Part shown: positions 1 to 8,413 of the stretch, in pieces
Layout of the letters: each line of letters starts with the position of its first letter
Numbering within the stretch: position 1 is the first letter of the stretch
DNA from: Clostridiales bacterium
GTDB taxonomy: Bacteria > Bacillota > Clostridia > Christensenellales > Aristaeellaceae
Length of the DNA stretch: 64,000 nucleotides
Assembly (NCBI GenBank): GCA_012517815.1
Contig: JAAYUF010000059.1
Span: 1-64,000 of the forward strand
Reading direction: 5' to 3'
Notes under the pieces: generated by a model
What the model was told of the DNA's origin: nothing
Databases searched by the model: none
The model's input: only the letters and a program-made list of their open reading frames with translations
Translations under genes and position numbers: made by a program

Positions 1-10
1 ACTCGCTCGC

Positions 11-46
11 CGATTTTGGTGGGCAGCTCGCTGCCCACCAAAATCG
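11..46. repeat. Perfect 17-bp inverted repeat with 2-nt centre
   Basis: CGATTTTGGTGGGCAGC at 11-27 is followed after two bases by its exact reverse complement at 30-46. No T-run flanks it, so it is not a textbook terminator. It could be a cruciform or operator, or the end of a transcript that begins left of the window. The rest of 47-189 shows no gene. Confidence 0.8.
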
Positions 47-189
47 CAGTAACGATCTCCCCATGCGACCGCTTCGCTGGCTCTCGCCCCGTGAGTTCCT
101 TCGCAACCACACTGTCCAACATGTTTGACAAACCTACACCGTCCCTTGCCGCGACGCCGAATTTCCTTTTGCAGGAAGTTCCGCAACCG

Positions 190-218
190 TTGTTTGCGAA
201 AGGTTTTGATGGTATACT
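190..218 (+). promoter_or_regulatory. Promoter of the phosphofructokinase gene
   Basis: TTGTTT (190-195), a 17-bp spacer and TATACT (213-218) lie just upstream of a purine-rich ribosome site (AAGGGGGT) and the ATG at 245. Confidence 0.75.
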
Positions 219-244
219 GTGACTATGGAAAAGGGGGTATCGGC

Positions 245-1321
245 ATGAAACGCAGAATCGGCATCCTGACCAGCGGCGGCGACTGCCCCGGCCTGAACGC
301 CGCGATCCGGGGCGTGGCGCGCTCGGCCTACGAGCTTTTTGACGCCGAAATCATCGGCATCCGGAACGGTTACGGCGGGCTGATCGACGGCGAATGCCAG
401 GAAATGAGCAAGAAGCAGTTTTCCGGCATCCTGACCCTGGGCGGCACCATTCTGGGCACCAGCCGCACGCCGTTTCGGTACATGCAGGTGGTCGACGAGA
501 ACACCGGCATCGACAAGGTGGCCGCCATGAAGAAGACATACCGCGACATGAAGCTGGATTGTCTGGTGACGCTGGGCGGCAACGGCACGCACAAGACCGC
601 GAACCTCCTAGCGCAGGAAGGCCTCAACGTGATCGGCCTGCCCAAGACGATCGACAACGACCTGTACGGAACCGATTATACTTTTGGCTTTCATACCGCC
701 ATGGACATCGCGACCGAGGTGATCGATCGCATCCATACGACTGCGACCAGCCACGGCCGCTGCATGGTGATTGAAATCATGGGCAACAAGGTCGGCTGGC
801 TGACCCTGTTCTCCGGCATCGCCGGCGGAGCGGACGTTATCCTCATCCCGGAGATCCCCTACGATATCAAGCGCGTGGCGGAAACGGTCGAAACGCGCGC
901 CAAGAGCAAGAAAGCGTTCTCCATCATCGCGGTGGCCGAGGGCGCCCTGAGTGCCGAGGAAGCCAAGATGAAGAAGAAGGAACGCGAAGCCTACCGCGCC
1001 TCCCTCCCCTACGACTGCATCAGCAAGCGCATCGCGGCGCAGTTGCAGGAGATGGTAGGCGTGGAAGCGCGGCATGTCGTACCCGGGCACATCCAGCGCG
1101 GCGGCAGTCCCAGCGCGTACGACCGCATCCTCGCAACCCAGTTTGGCGTGCACGCGGCGGAGCTCATCCGCGACGAGGTGTACGGCGTTACCGTGGCGCT
1201 CAGCGGCAACCAGATCATCCACAACCGCCTGGGCGACATCGCGGGCGTGCCCAAGCCGGTGCCCAGGGACGATACCATGATCCAGACGGCGCGCAACATT
1301 GGCATCAACCTTGGCGACTAG
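245..1321 (+). CDS. pfkA: 6-phosphofructokinase (group III / mixed-substrate type)
   Basis: Phosphorylates fructose 6-phosphate in glycolysis; cytosolic, normally tetrameric. At 358 residues it is longer than the classical ~320-residue PfkA, which suits the actinobacterial-type group III family. Visible motifs are GGDCPGLNAAIRG near the N-terminus (donor loop), GGNGTHKTA and PKTIDND (substrate site). The Gly after GG-N is the ATP-type residue, while Lys in PKTIDND is the residue typical of pyrophosphate enzymes. Known group III and trypanosomal enzymes with Gly plus Lys use ATP, so ATP use is the better guess. ATG 245 is chosen because AAGGGGGT precedes it at good distance; the upstream in-frame extension crosses the promoter. 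Confidence 0.93.
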   Translation: MKRRIGILTSGGDCPGLNAAIRGVARSAYELFDAEIIGIRNGYGGLIDGECQEMSKKQFSGILTLGGTILGTSRTPFRYMQVVDENTGIDKVAAMKKTYRDMKLDCLVTLGGNGTHKTANLLAQEGLNVIGLPKTIDNDLYGTDYTFGFHTAMDIATEVIDRIHTTATSHGRCMVIEIMGNKVGWLTLFSGIAGGADVILIPEIPYDIKRVAETVETRAKSKKAFSIIAVAEGALSAEEAKMKKKEREAYRASLPYDCISKRIAAQLQEMVGVEARHVVPGHIQRGGSPSAYDRILATQFGVHAAELIRDEVYGVTVALSGNQIIHNRLGDIAGVPKPVPRDDTMIQTARNIGINLGD

Positions 1322-1335
1322 GCCATGGCGCCATG

Positions 1336-1372
1336 CAAACGGGCTGTCGGCATCAGGGCAGCCCGTTTGTGA
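1336..1372 (+). terminator. Terminator-like hairpin after pfkA
   Basis: CAAACGGGCTG (1336-1346) pairs with CAGCCCGTTTG (1359-1369). The only T residues are at the stem base, so termination may be weak. Confidence 0.5.
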
Positions 1373-1750
1373 TGCCTCGGAATCGCGCGTGACGGCATGG
1401 TGGGGCTAAACCCCAGGCAAGCCCATGCAAAGGCTGTTGCGCTGTGTTTTTCTGCGAAAAACGCCGCTCCGGGTGGAGCGTTGTGGCGGAAGCATCCGCG
1501 TCCGTGGGCGAATGTCCCGCAGGCAGCTTTCGATGGATATTCGCCGCCATCCACGCATTCGATTTGCTAAGCTGGGACGGATACGCCGGTTCACAGGGTA
1601 TGGTTCGAACCGGTGCCTGTAAACAGGGTTTCACCGGCTTTTCCGGCCGCCGTCTGCTTTCACAGATTCCTGACGAGGCTTGGCTGAACGGGAAGTGCGC
1701 GAGTTCATCGCTGCGCGGCAAAGAATGCCTCCCATTCATATCCCGGACCC

Positions 1751-1838
1751 CCCCCCCGCGAGTGTGCGGAAGCTGCGTTCCGTGGCCTCCATGCGCGTCA
1801 AGGAACGGACAGCCCCCCGCGGGTGTGCGGAGGCTGCG
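1751..1838. repeat. Two near-identical 26-bp repeats at 61-bp period (CRISPR-like remnant?)
   Basis: Copies at 1752-1777 and 1813-1838 share CCCCCCGCG, then R, then GTGTGCGGA, then R, then GCTGCG, with only two differences. The GCG cores are exactly 61 bp apart. The second copy is an imperfect palindrome (AGCC..CCCGC / GCGG.GGCT). The period and GC-palindrome shape resemble a type I-E CRISPR unit, but only two copies exist and no cas gene is in the window. Confidence 0.45.
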
Positions 1839-1879
1839 CTTTCGCCGGTTTGCTTTCTCTTTCCAGTACGGCATGCATA

Positions 1880-1908
1880 CAAAAACGGAGGCGCTTTCGC
1901 GCCTCCGT
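1880..1908 (-). terminator. Rho-independent terminator of the isomerase gene
   Basis: Perfect 10-bp stem ACGGAGGCGC (1885-1894) / GCGCCTCCGT (1899-1908), loop TTTC. On the minus strand it runs straight into a T-tract (AAAA at 1881-1884 on plus). Confidence 0.9.
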
Positions 1909-1930
1909 ACACCGTGCGTTGGTCTTCGAA

Positions 1931-3418
1931 TCAGGCAAACGGGTTCTCCTTCGGGTACAGGACGCCGGCGGGATGGTTGTAATCGATATCCGCAACGCCA
2001 AGCATCTTCAGCGCCTCGAAGAGCACCTTGCCCGCTTTGCCAAAGGCGACCGCGCCGTGGTGCGGGTAACGCTTCTCCACCAGCACATGGCGGTAGAAGC
2101 GCGCCATCTCCGGAATCGCAAACACGCCGATGCCGCCGAAAGAGCCCGTGGGCACGGGCAGTATCTCGCCCTGTGCGATGTAGCTGTGCAGCGTCGCGTC
2201 GCTGGCGCCCTGCAGCCGGAAGAACGTGATATCGCCGGGCTTCATGTCGCCTTCCAGCGTGCCGCGGGTGATGTTGGGTTCGGTATCCGGCTCCAGTGCC
2301 CGCTTCATGATCAGCTGATACTTCATTTCCGGCTTTTGCAGGTGGCAGGCCGGGGTATTGCCGCAGTGGAAGCCCATGAACGTGTCGTGGAGCGTATAGG
2401 CATACTTGCCGCGGATGGCTTCCGCGTACAGGTCCGCGGGCACGGTGTTGTTGATGTCCAGGATGGTGGGCGGCGTCTGCGTGGCGCAGGCGACCATGTA
2501 CTCGCTCAGGCCGCCATAGATGTCGACCTCGCAGCTGATGGGCATCAGCCGGCTGGCAAAGCGGCTGTTGACATAGCAGGGCACGAAGCCGAACTCGGTC
2601 TGGAATGCCGGCCAGCACTTGTTGGCCATGAAGGCGTATCTCGCCGCGCCGAGGTTCTGTTCCACCCAATCCTGCAACGTCGCCTCGTACTGCGCCAGCC
2701 TGGGCAGGATGCCGGGCATCTTATTGCCCGCGCCCAGTTCGCTTTCCATATCCCGGATGATCTCCGGAATGCGCTTGTCCTCCGCGTGCGCCTTGAAGGC
2801 CGCGAAGAGATCCAGCTCGCTGTTCTCCTGCACGTTAACCACGCCCAGGTCGTACAGCGGCTTGATGGGGGCGTTGCAGGCCAGGAAATCATACGGGCGG
2901 GGGCCGAAGGTGATCGCTTTGAGCCCGCGCACGCCCAGCACCACGCGGGCGATGGCGCAGAAATCGTTCAGCTTGTCGGCGATTTCCGGGGCATCTCCGA
3001 CGGGGTACTCCGGCAGGTACACGTTTTTCAGCCCGCGCAGGCCGATGTTGTAGCTGGCGTTGAGCATGCCGCAGTACGCGTCGCCGCGGTCGCTGCGCAC
3101 GGTTTCCTTGGTTTCTTCGGCAGCCGCCGCGAACATGACCGGTCCGCCAAACTGTTGGGCCAGGATCGTCTCGGGGCCTTCCGGGCCGAAATTGCCAAGG
3201 TACACCAGCAGGGCGTTGACGCCCTGCGCGCGGAGTTCCTTCAGGGCGGGTTCCACGTTCAGCTCGTTTTCAATGATCGTATCCACTTCCACGATTGGAC
3301 CGTACTTTTTCTGATACGCCTGCACCAGCGCGGCGCGGCGGACGCGGGAAAGCTGAATCGGAAAACAGTCGCGGCTGACCGCGACGACACCCAGCGTAAT
3401 CTCAGGAATGTTGACCAT
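1931..3418 (-). CDS. L-fucose/L-arabinose isomerase family protein
   Basis: A 495-residue cytosolic enzyme predicted to interconvert an aldose and ketose (L-fucose, L-arabinose or a related sugar) using a divalent metal. The fold is recognised from the overall pattern; candidate metal ligands are Glu297 and Asp299 in the CEVDIYGG segment, Asp321 in DINNTVP and a His in the YPHHGA segment near residue 455. The exact sugar cannot be read from sequence. The ATG at 3418 has a consensus ribosome site (AAAGGAGG) and a strong promoter. The gene stands alone with its own terminator. A true AraA is at 15440-16912, so this one probably acts on a different sugar. Confidence 0.8.
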   Translation of the reverse strand: MVNIPEITLGVVAVSRDCFPIQLSRVRRAALVQAYQKKYGPIVEVDTIIENELNVEPALKELRAQGVNALLVYLGNFGPEGPETILAQQFGGPVMFAAAAEETKETVRSDRGDAYCGMLNASYNIGLRGLKNVYLPEYPVGDAPEIADKLNDFCAIARVVLGVRGLKAITFGPRPYDFLACNAPIKPLYDLGVVNVQENSELDLFAAFKAHAEDKRIPEIIRDMESELGAGNKMPGILPRLAQYEATLQDWVEQNLGAARYAFMANKCWPAFQTEFGFVPCYVNSRFASRLMPISCEVDIYGGLSEYMVACATQTPPTILDINNTVPADLYAEAIRGKYAYTLHDTFMGFHCGNTPACHLQKPEMKYQLIMKRALEPDTEPNITRGTLEGDMKPGDITFFRLQGASDATLHSYIAQGEILPVPTGSFGGIGVFAIPEMARFYRHVLVEKRYPHHGAVAFGKAGKVLFEALKMLGVADIDYNHPAGVLYPKENPFA

Positions 3419-3453
3419 TGTGGTTCCTCCTTTGACATCGGTCTCTGCTACTC

Positions 3454-3481
3454 ATTGTATGCGAAAAGAAGAACCTGTCAA
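3454..3481 (-). promoter_or_regulatory. Promoter of the isomerase gene
   Basis: On the minus strand TTGACA (3476-3481), 16-bp spacer, TACAAT (3454-3459), about 40 bp before the ATG. Confidence 0.75.
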
Positions 3482-3705
3482 GGTCAAAATCTTCCGTTTC
3501 CCCTGCGCTTTTCCGATATTTGACATCAGGTTCGTACAATTTCGCCGTTCGCTCCTGTAACCGACCCCCGCCGAAACCGGGCGCGTGATCCTGCGCGCCG
3601 GACGTTGATCCGGCAAGGGCGTGGGGCAGCCGGCCAAAGGATGCGCTTCTGTTAACGAACCTCCACTGCATACGGAAACGGGTGACAGCCCCATACGCAT
3701 AGAAA

Positions 3706-3735
3706 GCGGGCGCGCCGGTTTCCCGGAGCGCCCGC
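3706..3735 (-). terminator. GC-rich hairpin after the secreted protein gene
   Basis: A 13-bp stem (3706-3718 / 3723-3735) with one mismatch and TTTC loop lies 24 bp past the stop codon. The following tail (TTTCT on the minus strand) is short. Confidence 0.55.
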
Positions 3736-3758
3736 GCGGCGTCGCATCGCCGGTTGCG

Positions 3759-5369
3759 TCAGTTGCCCATCATCCCGCCGATTGCGCTGGAAACGCTCTG
3801 AGGCAGGTTGCCCATCACCTTGTAGAAAGTCTGCATGGCGTTGGTCTGCAGCGTGGCGAGATACTCCTGCATCTGCGTATCGCTGTATTTGGCGATTTCG
3901 ATGGAAGTGGCCGGGGTAGCCTCGCTCAGGCTGGAGAAGAGGCCGCTGTTTTCCGCAATCACGGTGCTCACCTTCAGCGTGCCCATGCGCGCCTGATCGG
4001 GGTTCGCCTTGATGGCGTCCAGGGTCGCGCCCGTGGAAAGGCTCAGCGAGGTATCGATCGTGCTGTCGGCAACCGTCTGTTCAAAGCCGATGGCAATGGC
4101 GTTGCTCGCGGATTCGCCGGGGAGGATGATGTCCAGCTCGCCCGTGGTATGCTTGGCATCCGTGTAGTCGGCGGCCAGCAGCATCGTGAACGTCTGCTGT
4201 TTGCCGTGGTCAAGCACGGTCATGGACCCGGAAGCCTTCTGATCATCATAGGTCAGCAGGAAGTTCATATCCGCGGTGATCGCATCGTTCTTATACACGT
4301 TGAGCTTCGCGGTATACTGCTTGGCCTTGTCGGCCGTCTTCTTGGACAGGGTCACGTCGGCGGACATTTTGACGGTTTCCGGCGCGGCGGGCGTGGCGCT
4401 TTCCGTCGCGGTGGGCTGCAGGCTCGCGTCGGTTCCGTAGACGACCGTCGTGCCCTTCGTGTCTTCAAACGTGCCGCTCATGGTCATCAGCATCGCGACG
4501 AATTCATCCTCACCCTTGGTGTAGATGGTCATCGGAATCGTCATGCCGGTTTTCAGGACCTCTTCCTTGATGGTCGCAACCGTTTCGACGGTTTTGGCGG
4601 CGGCCTGTTCGTCGGTCAGGGTCGCGTCGCTGGCCTTGAGCTGATTCGCAATCTGCTTCTGGATGTAGGATGTCTCATAGAGGTTGGCGATATCTTCCGC
4701 GGTAACGGTCAGGTCGGTTTTGGTATCGGCGGGGTCGCTGTCCGCGGTGGGCTGGTACTCGCCTTTGGTGACGACCTTCTTGCTTTCGATGGCCTCCAGC
4801 CACTTGACGAAGCTGTCGTCGCCGTCCATGGCCTCAATCATCTTCTGCTTGATTTCGGCTTCGGTCAGCGTTTCCTTTTCAGCGTCGGTCGCGGAGAACA
4901 TCGAGCCGGTCATCAGCCCGCGCTGGAAACCGTTCATGAAGCCCTGCGCGAACTGGTCGGAATTCCCCTGACCGCTGGACTTCATAGCCTCGGTCATCAG
5001 TTTGTTGAGATCCTCCCAAGATACGTACAGGGGCTTTGCGCCCAGCGTCTCGCTCTGGAGGTACATCCCGTCGGGTTGCATCCGCATCTGGGCGCTGATT
5101 ACATCCACGCCGCTGAGGACGACCGCGAACGCGCCGTACCCGCCGGGGAGCTTGTTGAGCCGAATGGCCGTCGCAGCACTGAGGTCCGCCACAATCTGGT
5201 CGGAAGCAAACATGGCGCCGGGTTCAAGCGTAATGGTCGTGACGATCTCCTTACCATCGGTGTTGGCCTGTTCCAGTAAATCCATGGCGGCGCTCTGGGC
5301 CATCGCGCTCACCGGCAGCAGCAGCGCCAGAACAAGGCCAAGGAAACGAATCCATCCTTTGTGTTTCAT
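3759..5369 (-). CDS. Secreted protein of unknown function
   Basis: A 536-residue exported protein. The N-terminus is a classical signal peptide: KHK, then a Leu/Val core, then cleavage likely after SAMA-Q. There is no lipobox Cys. The mature part is rich in Thr, Ala and acidic residues, without membrane segments and without a domain I recognise. Repeated alternations of short strands suggest a beta-rich extracellular protein. ATG at 5369 is taken; a GTG immediately before (5372) is also possible, since AGGAGG sits 6 nt from GTG and 9 nt from ATG. It has its own promoter and hairpin, so it is probably monocistronic. Function unknown. Confidence 0.75.
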   Translation of the reverse strand: MKHKGWIRFLGLVLALLLPVSAMAQSAAMDLLEQANTDGKEIVTTITLEPGAMFASDQIVADLSAATAIRLNKLPGGYGAFAVVLSGVDVISAQMRMQPDGMYLQSETLGAKPLYVSWEDLNKLMTEAMKSSGQGNSDQFAQGFMNGFQRGLMTGSMFSATDAEKETLTEAEIKQKMIEAMDGDDSFVKWLEAIESKKVVTKGEYQPTADSDPADTKTDLTVTAEDIANLYETSYIQKQIANQLKASDATLTDEQAAAKTVETVATIKEEVLKTGMTIPMTIYTKGEDEFVAMLMTMSGTFEDTKGTTVVYGTDASLQPTATESATPAAPETVKMSADVTLSKKTADKAKQYTAKLNVYKNDAITADMNFLLTYDDQKASGSMTVLDHGKQQTFTMLLAADYTDAKHTTGELDIILPGESASNAIAIGFEQTVADSTIDTSLSLSTGATLDAIKANPDQARMGTLKVSTVIAENSGLFSSLSEATPATSIEIAKYSDTQMQEYLATLQTNAMQTFYKVMGNLPQSVSSAIGGMMGN

Positions 5370-5425
5370 CACTGATTACCTCCTATACTATCGCTTCAAA
5401 TCACCTGGTGACTTGGAATGGTTTT

Positions 5426-5454
5426 ATTATACCCAACCATGGCAGACCTGTCAC
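5426..5454 (-). promoter_or_regulatory. Promoter of the secreted protein gene
   Basis: Minus strand GTGACA (5449-5454), 17-bp spacer, TATAAT (5426-5431). Confidence 0.75.
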
Positions 5455-5486
5455 GTATTTCCTGTCATAAGGCAAAAATTCTGCCA

Positions 5487-6641
5487 TCAACCGTCGTTTT
5501 CAGGCGCCGAAAGCGGACTTTTCAGCCAGACGGTCTGGTTGACGATGGGCGTATAGCTCTGGATCAGCTTGATCACTTTAACGCTGACGTTCTCGTCCGC
5601 GTAATCCGCGGGCATCGCGCGCGGTTCTGCGTTTCGCTGCATGGCGATGGCGAGCTCGGCCGCCTGCATCACGCTGCCTGACGTGATGCCGCCGATGACC
5701 ACGGTACCTTTGTCCAGCACCTCCGGCCGCTCGGTGGATGTGCGGATCAGCACGCCGCAGAAGCCGAGCATCGCGCTTTCCTCGCTCAGGGTGCCGCTGT
5801 CGGAGAGCACCACAAGGCTGTTCATTTGCAGGTGGTTATAATCCAGGAAGCCCAAAGGTTTGACGTTGCGCACCAGCGGGTGAAACACGAAGCCGCGGCG
5901 CTGGATGAACTTCATCGAACGCGGGTGCGTGCTGTAGATCACCGGCAGTCCGTAGGTTTCCGCCATGCGGTTGATGGCGTTCATCAGCGAGAGGAAGTTG
6001 GCCTCCAGATCGATATTCTCCTCGCGGTGCGCCGATACAAGGATGTAGCGCCCCGGTTCCAACCCCATGCGCGCCAGCACGTCGCTGGCCCGAATTTCGG
6101 GCATGGCGGCGGAGAGCACTTCGCGCATCGGCGAGCCGGTGACGAACACCGTTTTGCCGTCGATCCCCTCGCTGAGGAGGTAGCGACGGCTGTGCTCCGT
6201 GTAGGGCAGGTTGATGTCGCTGATGTGATCGACGATTTTGCGGTTGATCATTTCGCTGACATTCCAGTCCCAGCAGCGGTTGCCCGCCTCCATATGGAAA
6301 ATGGGAATTTTCAGCCGTTTGGCGGAAATCGCGGCCAGCGCGCTGTTGGTGTCGCCCAGGATCAGCAGCGCGTCCGGCTTTTCTTCGCACAGGACGGCAT
6401 AACTTTTAGCAATGATCTGCCCCATCGTTTCGCCAAGGTCGGCCCCGACGGCTTCCAGATAGTGATCGGGGCTGCGCAGCTTCAGATCGCGAAAGAAGAT
6501 ATCGTTAAGTTCCGGCGCGTAGTTCTGCCCCGTGTGGACCATCACGTGCTCGAAGTAACGGTCCGCGCAGCGCATCACCGCCGACAGGCGGATGATCTCC
6601 GGTCGCGTGCCCAGCACGGTCATCAACTTGAGTTTCTTCAT
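5487..6641 (-). CDS. capG: UDP-L-FucNAc synthase (UDP-L-PneNAc/talose 2-epimerase), CapG/FnlC/WbjD
   Basis: Non-hydrolysing UDP-HexNAc 2-epimerase fold (384 residues) of the CapG/FnlC type. It converts the reduced talo-sugar to UDP-N-acetyl-L-fucosamine, a precursor for capsule or wall glycans. Family signatures are LGTRPEIIRLS near the N-terminus, LLILGDTNS, HMEAGNRC and EMINRKIVDHISDINL. ATG at 6641 is preferred over GTG 6653: the G-rich ribosome site abuts the GTG, and family members begin with MKKLK. The preceding capF stop overlaps the GTG, so the two genes are translationally close. Confidence 0.88.
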   Translation of the reverse strand: MKKLKLMTVLGTRPEIIRLSAVMRCADRYFEHVMVHTGQNYAPELNDIFFRDLKLRSPDHYLEAVGADLGETMGQIIAKSYAVLCEEKPDALLILGDTNSALAAISAKRLKIPIFHMEAGNRCWDWNVSEMINRKIVDHISDINLPYTEHSRRYLLSEGIDGKTVFVTGSPMREVLSAAMPEIRASDVLARMGLEPGRYILVSAHREENIDLEANFLSLMNAINRMAETYGLPVIYSTHPRSMKFIQRRGFVFHPLVRNVKPLGFLDYNHLQMNSLVVLSDSGTLSEESAMLGFCGVLIRTSTERPEVLDKGTVVIGGITSGSVMQAAELAIAMQRNAEPRAMPADYADENVSVKVIKLIQSYTPIVNQTVWLKSPLSAPENDG

Positions 6642-6649
6642 GGTTGCGC

Positions 6650-7774
6650 TCACTCCCCCGTTTCAGGCGTTACGGGCAGGCGGTAGGTATCCGGGCGGTT
6701 TGGGTCAAACGCCTCGCTCGCCCACATCAGGGTGACCATGTCGGTTTCGCCAAGGTTCTCAATGTTGTGGGTATACCCGGGCGGGATATCCACCACGGCC
6801 GGGCGCGCGCCTTCCACGGGGTAGGCGTACACCGCTCCGCCCCGCGCGTCGCGCAGGCGGATGATCCCCCGGCCGGCAACCACGACGAACTTCTCGTGCT
6901 TGCTATGATGCCAGTGCTCTCCTTTGAGAATGCCGGGCCGGGACACGTTCACGCTCACCTGCCCGTAGTTGCCCATGTGGAGGAGTTCCGTAAACGAACC
7001 CCGGCTATCGGCGTGCACGGCCGGGAAGGCGGCCAGTTCGTCCGGGGGCAGAAAGCTCTGGTAGGTGGCGTAGAGCTTTCGCACCAGCGGGTCGGTCTGA
7101 TCCGGCAGGTACTGGCCGGCGCGGCTGTCGCGGAAGCTCTCCAGCAACCCAACCAGCCTGCCCAGCTCGATCTCATGTTCCGGCAGGGCCGCGCAGAAGC
7201 CCTCCTCCCCCTGAGTCGCGTGCCCGTCCAGGGCGCGCAGAAATTCCGCAACGATATCGTCGATATACACCAGCCGCACCACGCGGGCGGGGTCATTGAC
7301 CGTGACGGGCAGGCCGCGCGCGATGTTATGGCAGAAGGTGGCTACGGCGCTGTTGTAGTTGGGGCGGCTCCACTTGCCAAACGCGTTGGTCAGCCGGTAG
7401 CGGTACACCGCCGCGCCGGTGCGCCGGTGGTACGCGAGCACCGCCTCCTCCGCCTGCCGCTTGCTCTGCCCGTAAGGGTTATCCAGCGCCGCCTGCGTGG
7501 AACCGCTCAGCAGCACCGGCGGCGCTTTACCCGCTTCCAGCAGCCCCAGCAGCATATTTGTGAAATCGGCGTTGCCGGCCTGGAACTCGCTGTCGTCCTT
7601 CGGGCGGTTGACCCCCGCCAGATGAAACACAAAGTCCGCGTTCGTGGCCGCGTAAAGGAGTTGCGCGTCCGTAGCGTCCACGTCGATGCGGTAGAGGGTA
7701 TCCTCTCGCTGCGATAACGCCGCGCAAAGGTTTTTTCCCATAAAGCCTTCGGAACCGGTGATCAGGAGGTTCAT
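6650..7774 (-). CDS. capF: UDP-2-acetamido-2,6-dideoxy-hexulose reductase, CapF/FnlB/WbjC
   Basis: Two-domain enzyme (374 residues). The N-terminal short-chain-dehydrogenase domain has the NAD(P) loop GSEGFMG and the family segment GVNRPKD; YGQSKRQAEE carries the Tyr/Lys pair. The C-terminal part (from about residue 250) is a cupin with GEHWHHSKHEKF. In Staphylococcus the homologue acts between CapE and CapG in UDP-L-FucNAc synthesis. ATG 7774 has GAGGAG 8 nt upstream; the in-frame GTG at 7783 would be too close to it. It heads a two-gene operon with capG. CapE, the first enzyme, is not in the window. Confidence 0.9.
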   Translation of the reverse strand: MNLLITGSEGFMGKNLCAALSQREDTLYRIDVDATDAQLLYAATNADFVFHLAGVNRPKDDSEFQAGNADFTNMLLGLLEAGKAPPVLLSGSTQAALDNPYGQSKRQAEEAVLAYHRRTGAAVYRYRLTNAFGKWSRPNYNSAVATFCHNIARGLPVTVNDPARVVRLVYIDDIVAEFLRALDGHATQGEEGFCAALPEHEIELGRLVGLLESFRDSRAGQYLPDQTDPLVRKLYATYQSFLPPDELAAFPAVHADSRGSFTELLHMGNYGQVSVNVSRPGILKGEHWHHSKHEKFVVVAGRGIIRLRDARGGAVYAYPVEGARPAVVDIPPGYTHNIENLGETDMVTLMWASEAFDPNRPDTYRLPVTPETGE

Positions 7775-7800
7775 CGCCCACACTCCTCTCGCTGTGGTTC

Positions 7801-7829
7801 ATCATATCCCATTCCAGCGCCTGGGTCAA
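7801..7829 (-). promoter_or_regulatory. Promoter of capF-capG
   Basis: Minus strand TTGACC (7824-7829), 17-bp spacer, TATGAT (7801-7806), just upstream of the capF ribosome site. Confidence 0.75.
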
Positions 7830-7925
7830 GGGAGGGCGGACGCCTGCGGCCCGGTCGGGCAGCCTCGGCGGGGAGCGCGGAGCGGCCGACGCTCGCAATT
7901 GCCCGCCGCGCCGTAGCACTCCGCC

Positions 7926-7954
7926 TTGTGATCCTACTTATTCCGTGGTATAAT
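7926..7954 (+). promoter_or_regulatory. Promoter of the Rrf2 regulator gene
   Basis: TTGTGA (7926-7931), 17-bp spacer, TATAAT (7949-7954). The GTG start at 7976 follows TTTGGAGGTGA, so the leader is very short. Autoregulation is possible but no operator is evident. Confidence 0.8.
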
Positions 7955-7975
7955 CGGGTTTGGAGGTGAGCACAG

Positions 7976-8413
7976 GTGAAAATTTCTTCCAGAGGGCGAT
8001 ATGCGCTGCGGTTCATGATTGATCTCGCGCAGCACCGGCAGGTGGACGCCGTTACGCTTCGGGAGGTTTCCCAACGGCAGGAGATATCCACCAAATATCT
8101 GGAGCAGATTGTGACCCTCCTGAACCGATCCGGGCTGATCCGCAGCGTGCGGGGCAATCAGGGCGGCTATCTGCTCGCGCGGGACCCGAAGGCCTATACG
8201 GCGGGCGACATTCTGCGGGCGGTCGAGGGCGAGTTGCTGCCGGTCGCCTGTCTGGAGAACAACCCCAACCTGTGCCGCCGCCATGACGCCTGCAATACCC
8301 TTCGCTTCTGGGAGGGGCTGTATCACGTGGTCAACCAGTATGTGGACGGCATAACCCTACAGGAAATGGCGGACCAGTGCGATGCCAAAACCGAATGGAG
8401 TTATTCCATCTAG
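7976..8413 (+). CDS. Rrf2-family transcriptional regulator, IscR-like
   Basis: A 145-residue winged-helix repressor of the Rrf2 family (IscR, CymR, NsrR). The N-terminal wHTH includes YLEQIVTLLNRSGLI and the wing RGNQGGYLL. Three Cys (92, 100, 106) and His103 sit where IscR carries Cys92, Cys98 and Cys104, so a redox-sensing Fe-S cluster is plausible, although the first gap is two residues longer. The start is GTG, set by the GGAGGTGA site 6 nt upstream. No suf/isc or cysteine genes adjoin it, so the regulon cannot be inferred. Confidence 0.88.
   Translation: MKISSRGRYALRFMIDLAQHRQVDAVTLREVSQRQEISTKYLEQIVTLLNRSGLIRSVRGNQGGYLLARDPKAYTAGDILRAVEGELLPVACLENNPNLCRRHDACNTLRFWEGLYHVVNQYVDGITLQEMADQCDAKTEWSYSI

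Larger units (their letters stand above)
1322..1930. other. Intergenic region without a gene
   Basis: Between convergent pfkA and the isomerase gene. It holds the pfkA hairpin, a pair of 26-bp repeats (1751-1838) and the isomerase terminator (1880-1908). Long frames here lack ribosome sites and recognisable products. Confidence 0.7.

Noticed and set aside
1353..2669. 438-codon minus-strand frame covering the pfkA-isomerase gap and part of the isomerase gene
   Set aside because: It lies on the same strand as, but in a different frame from, the clear isomerase gene, has no ribosome site and gives an Arg/His-rich product typical of shadow frames in GC-rich DNA.
1823..3523. 566-codon plus-strand frame opposite the isomerase
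   Set aside because: Antisense shadow of a gene with family homology, promoter, ribosome site and terminator on the other strand.
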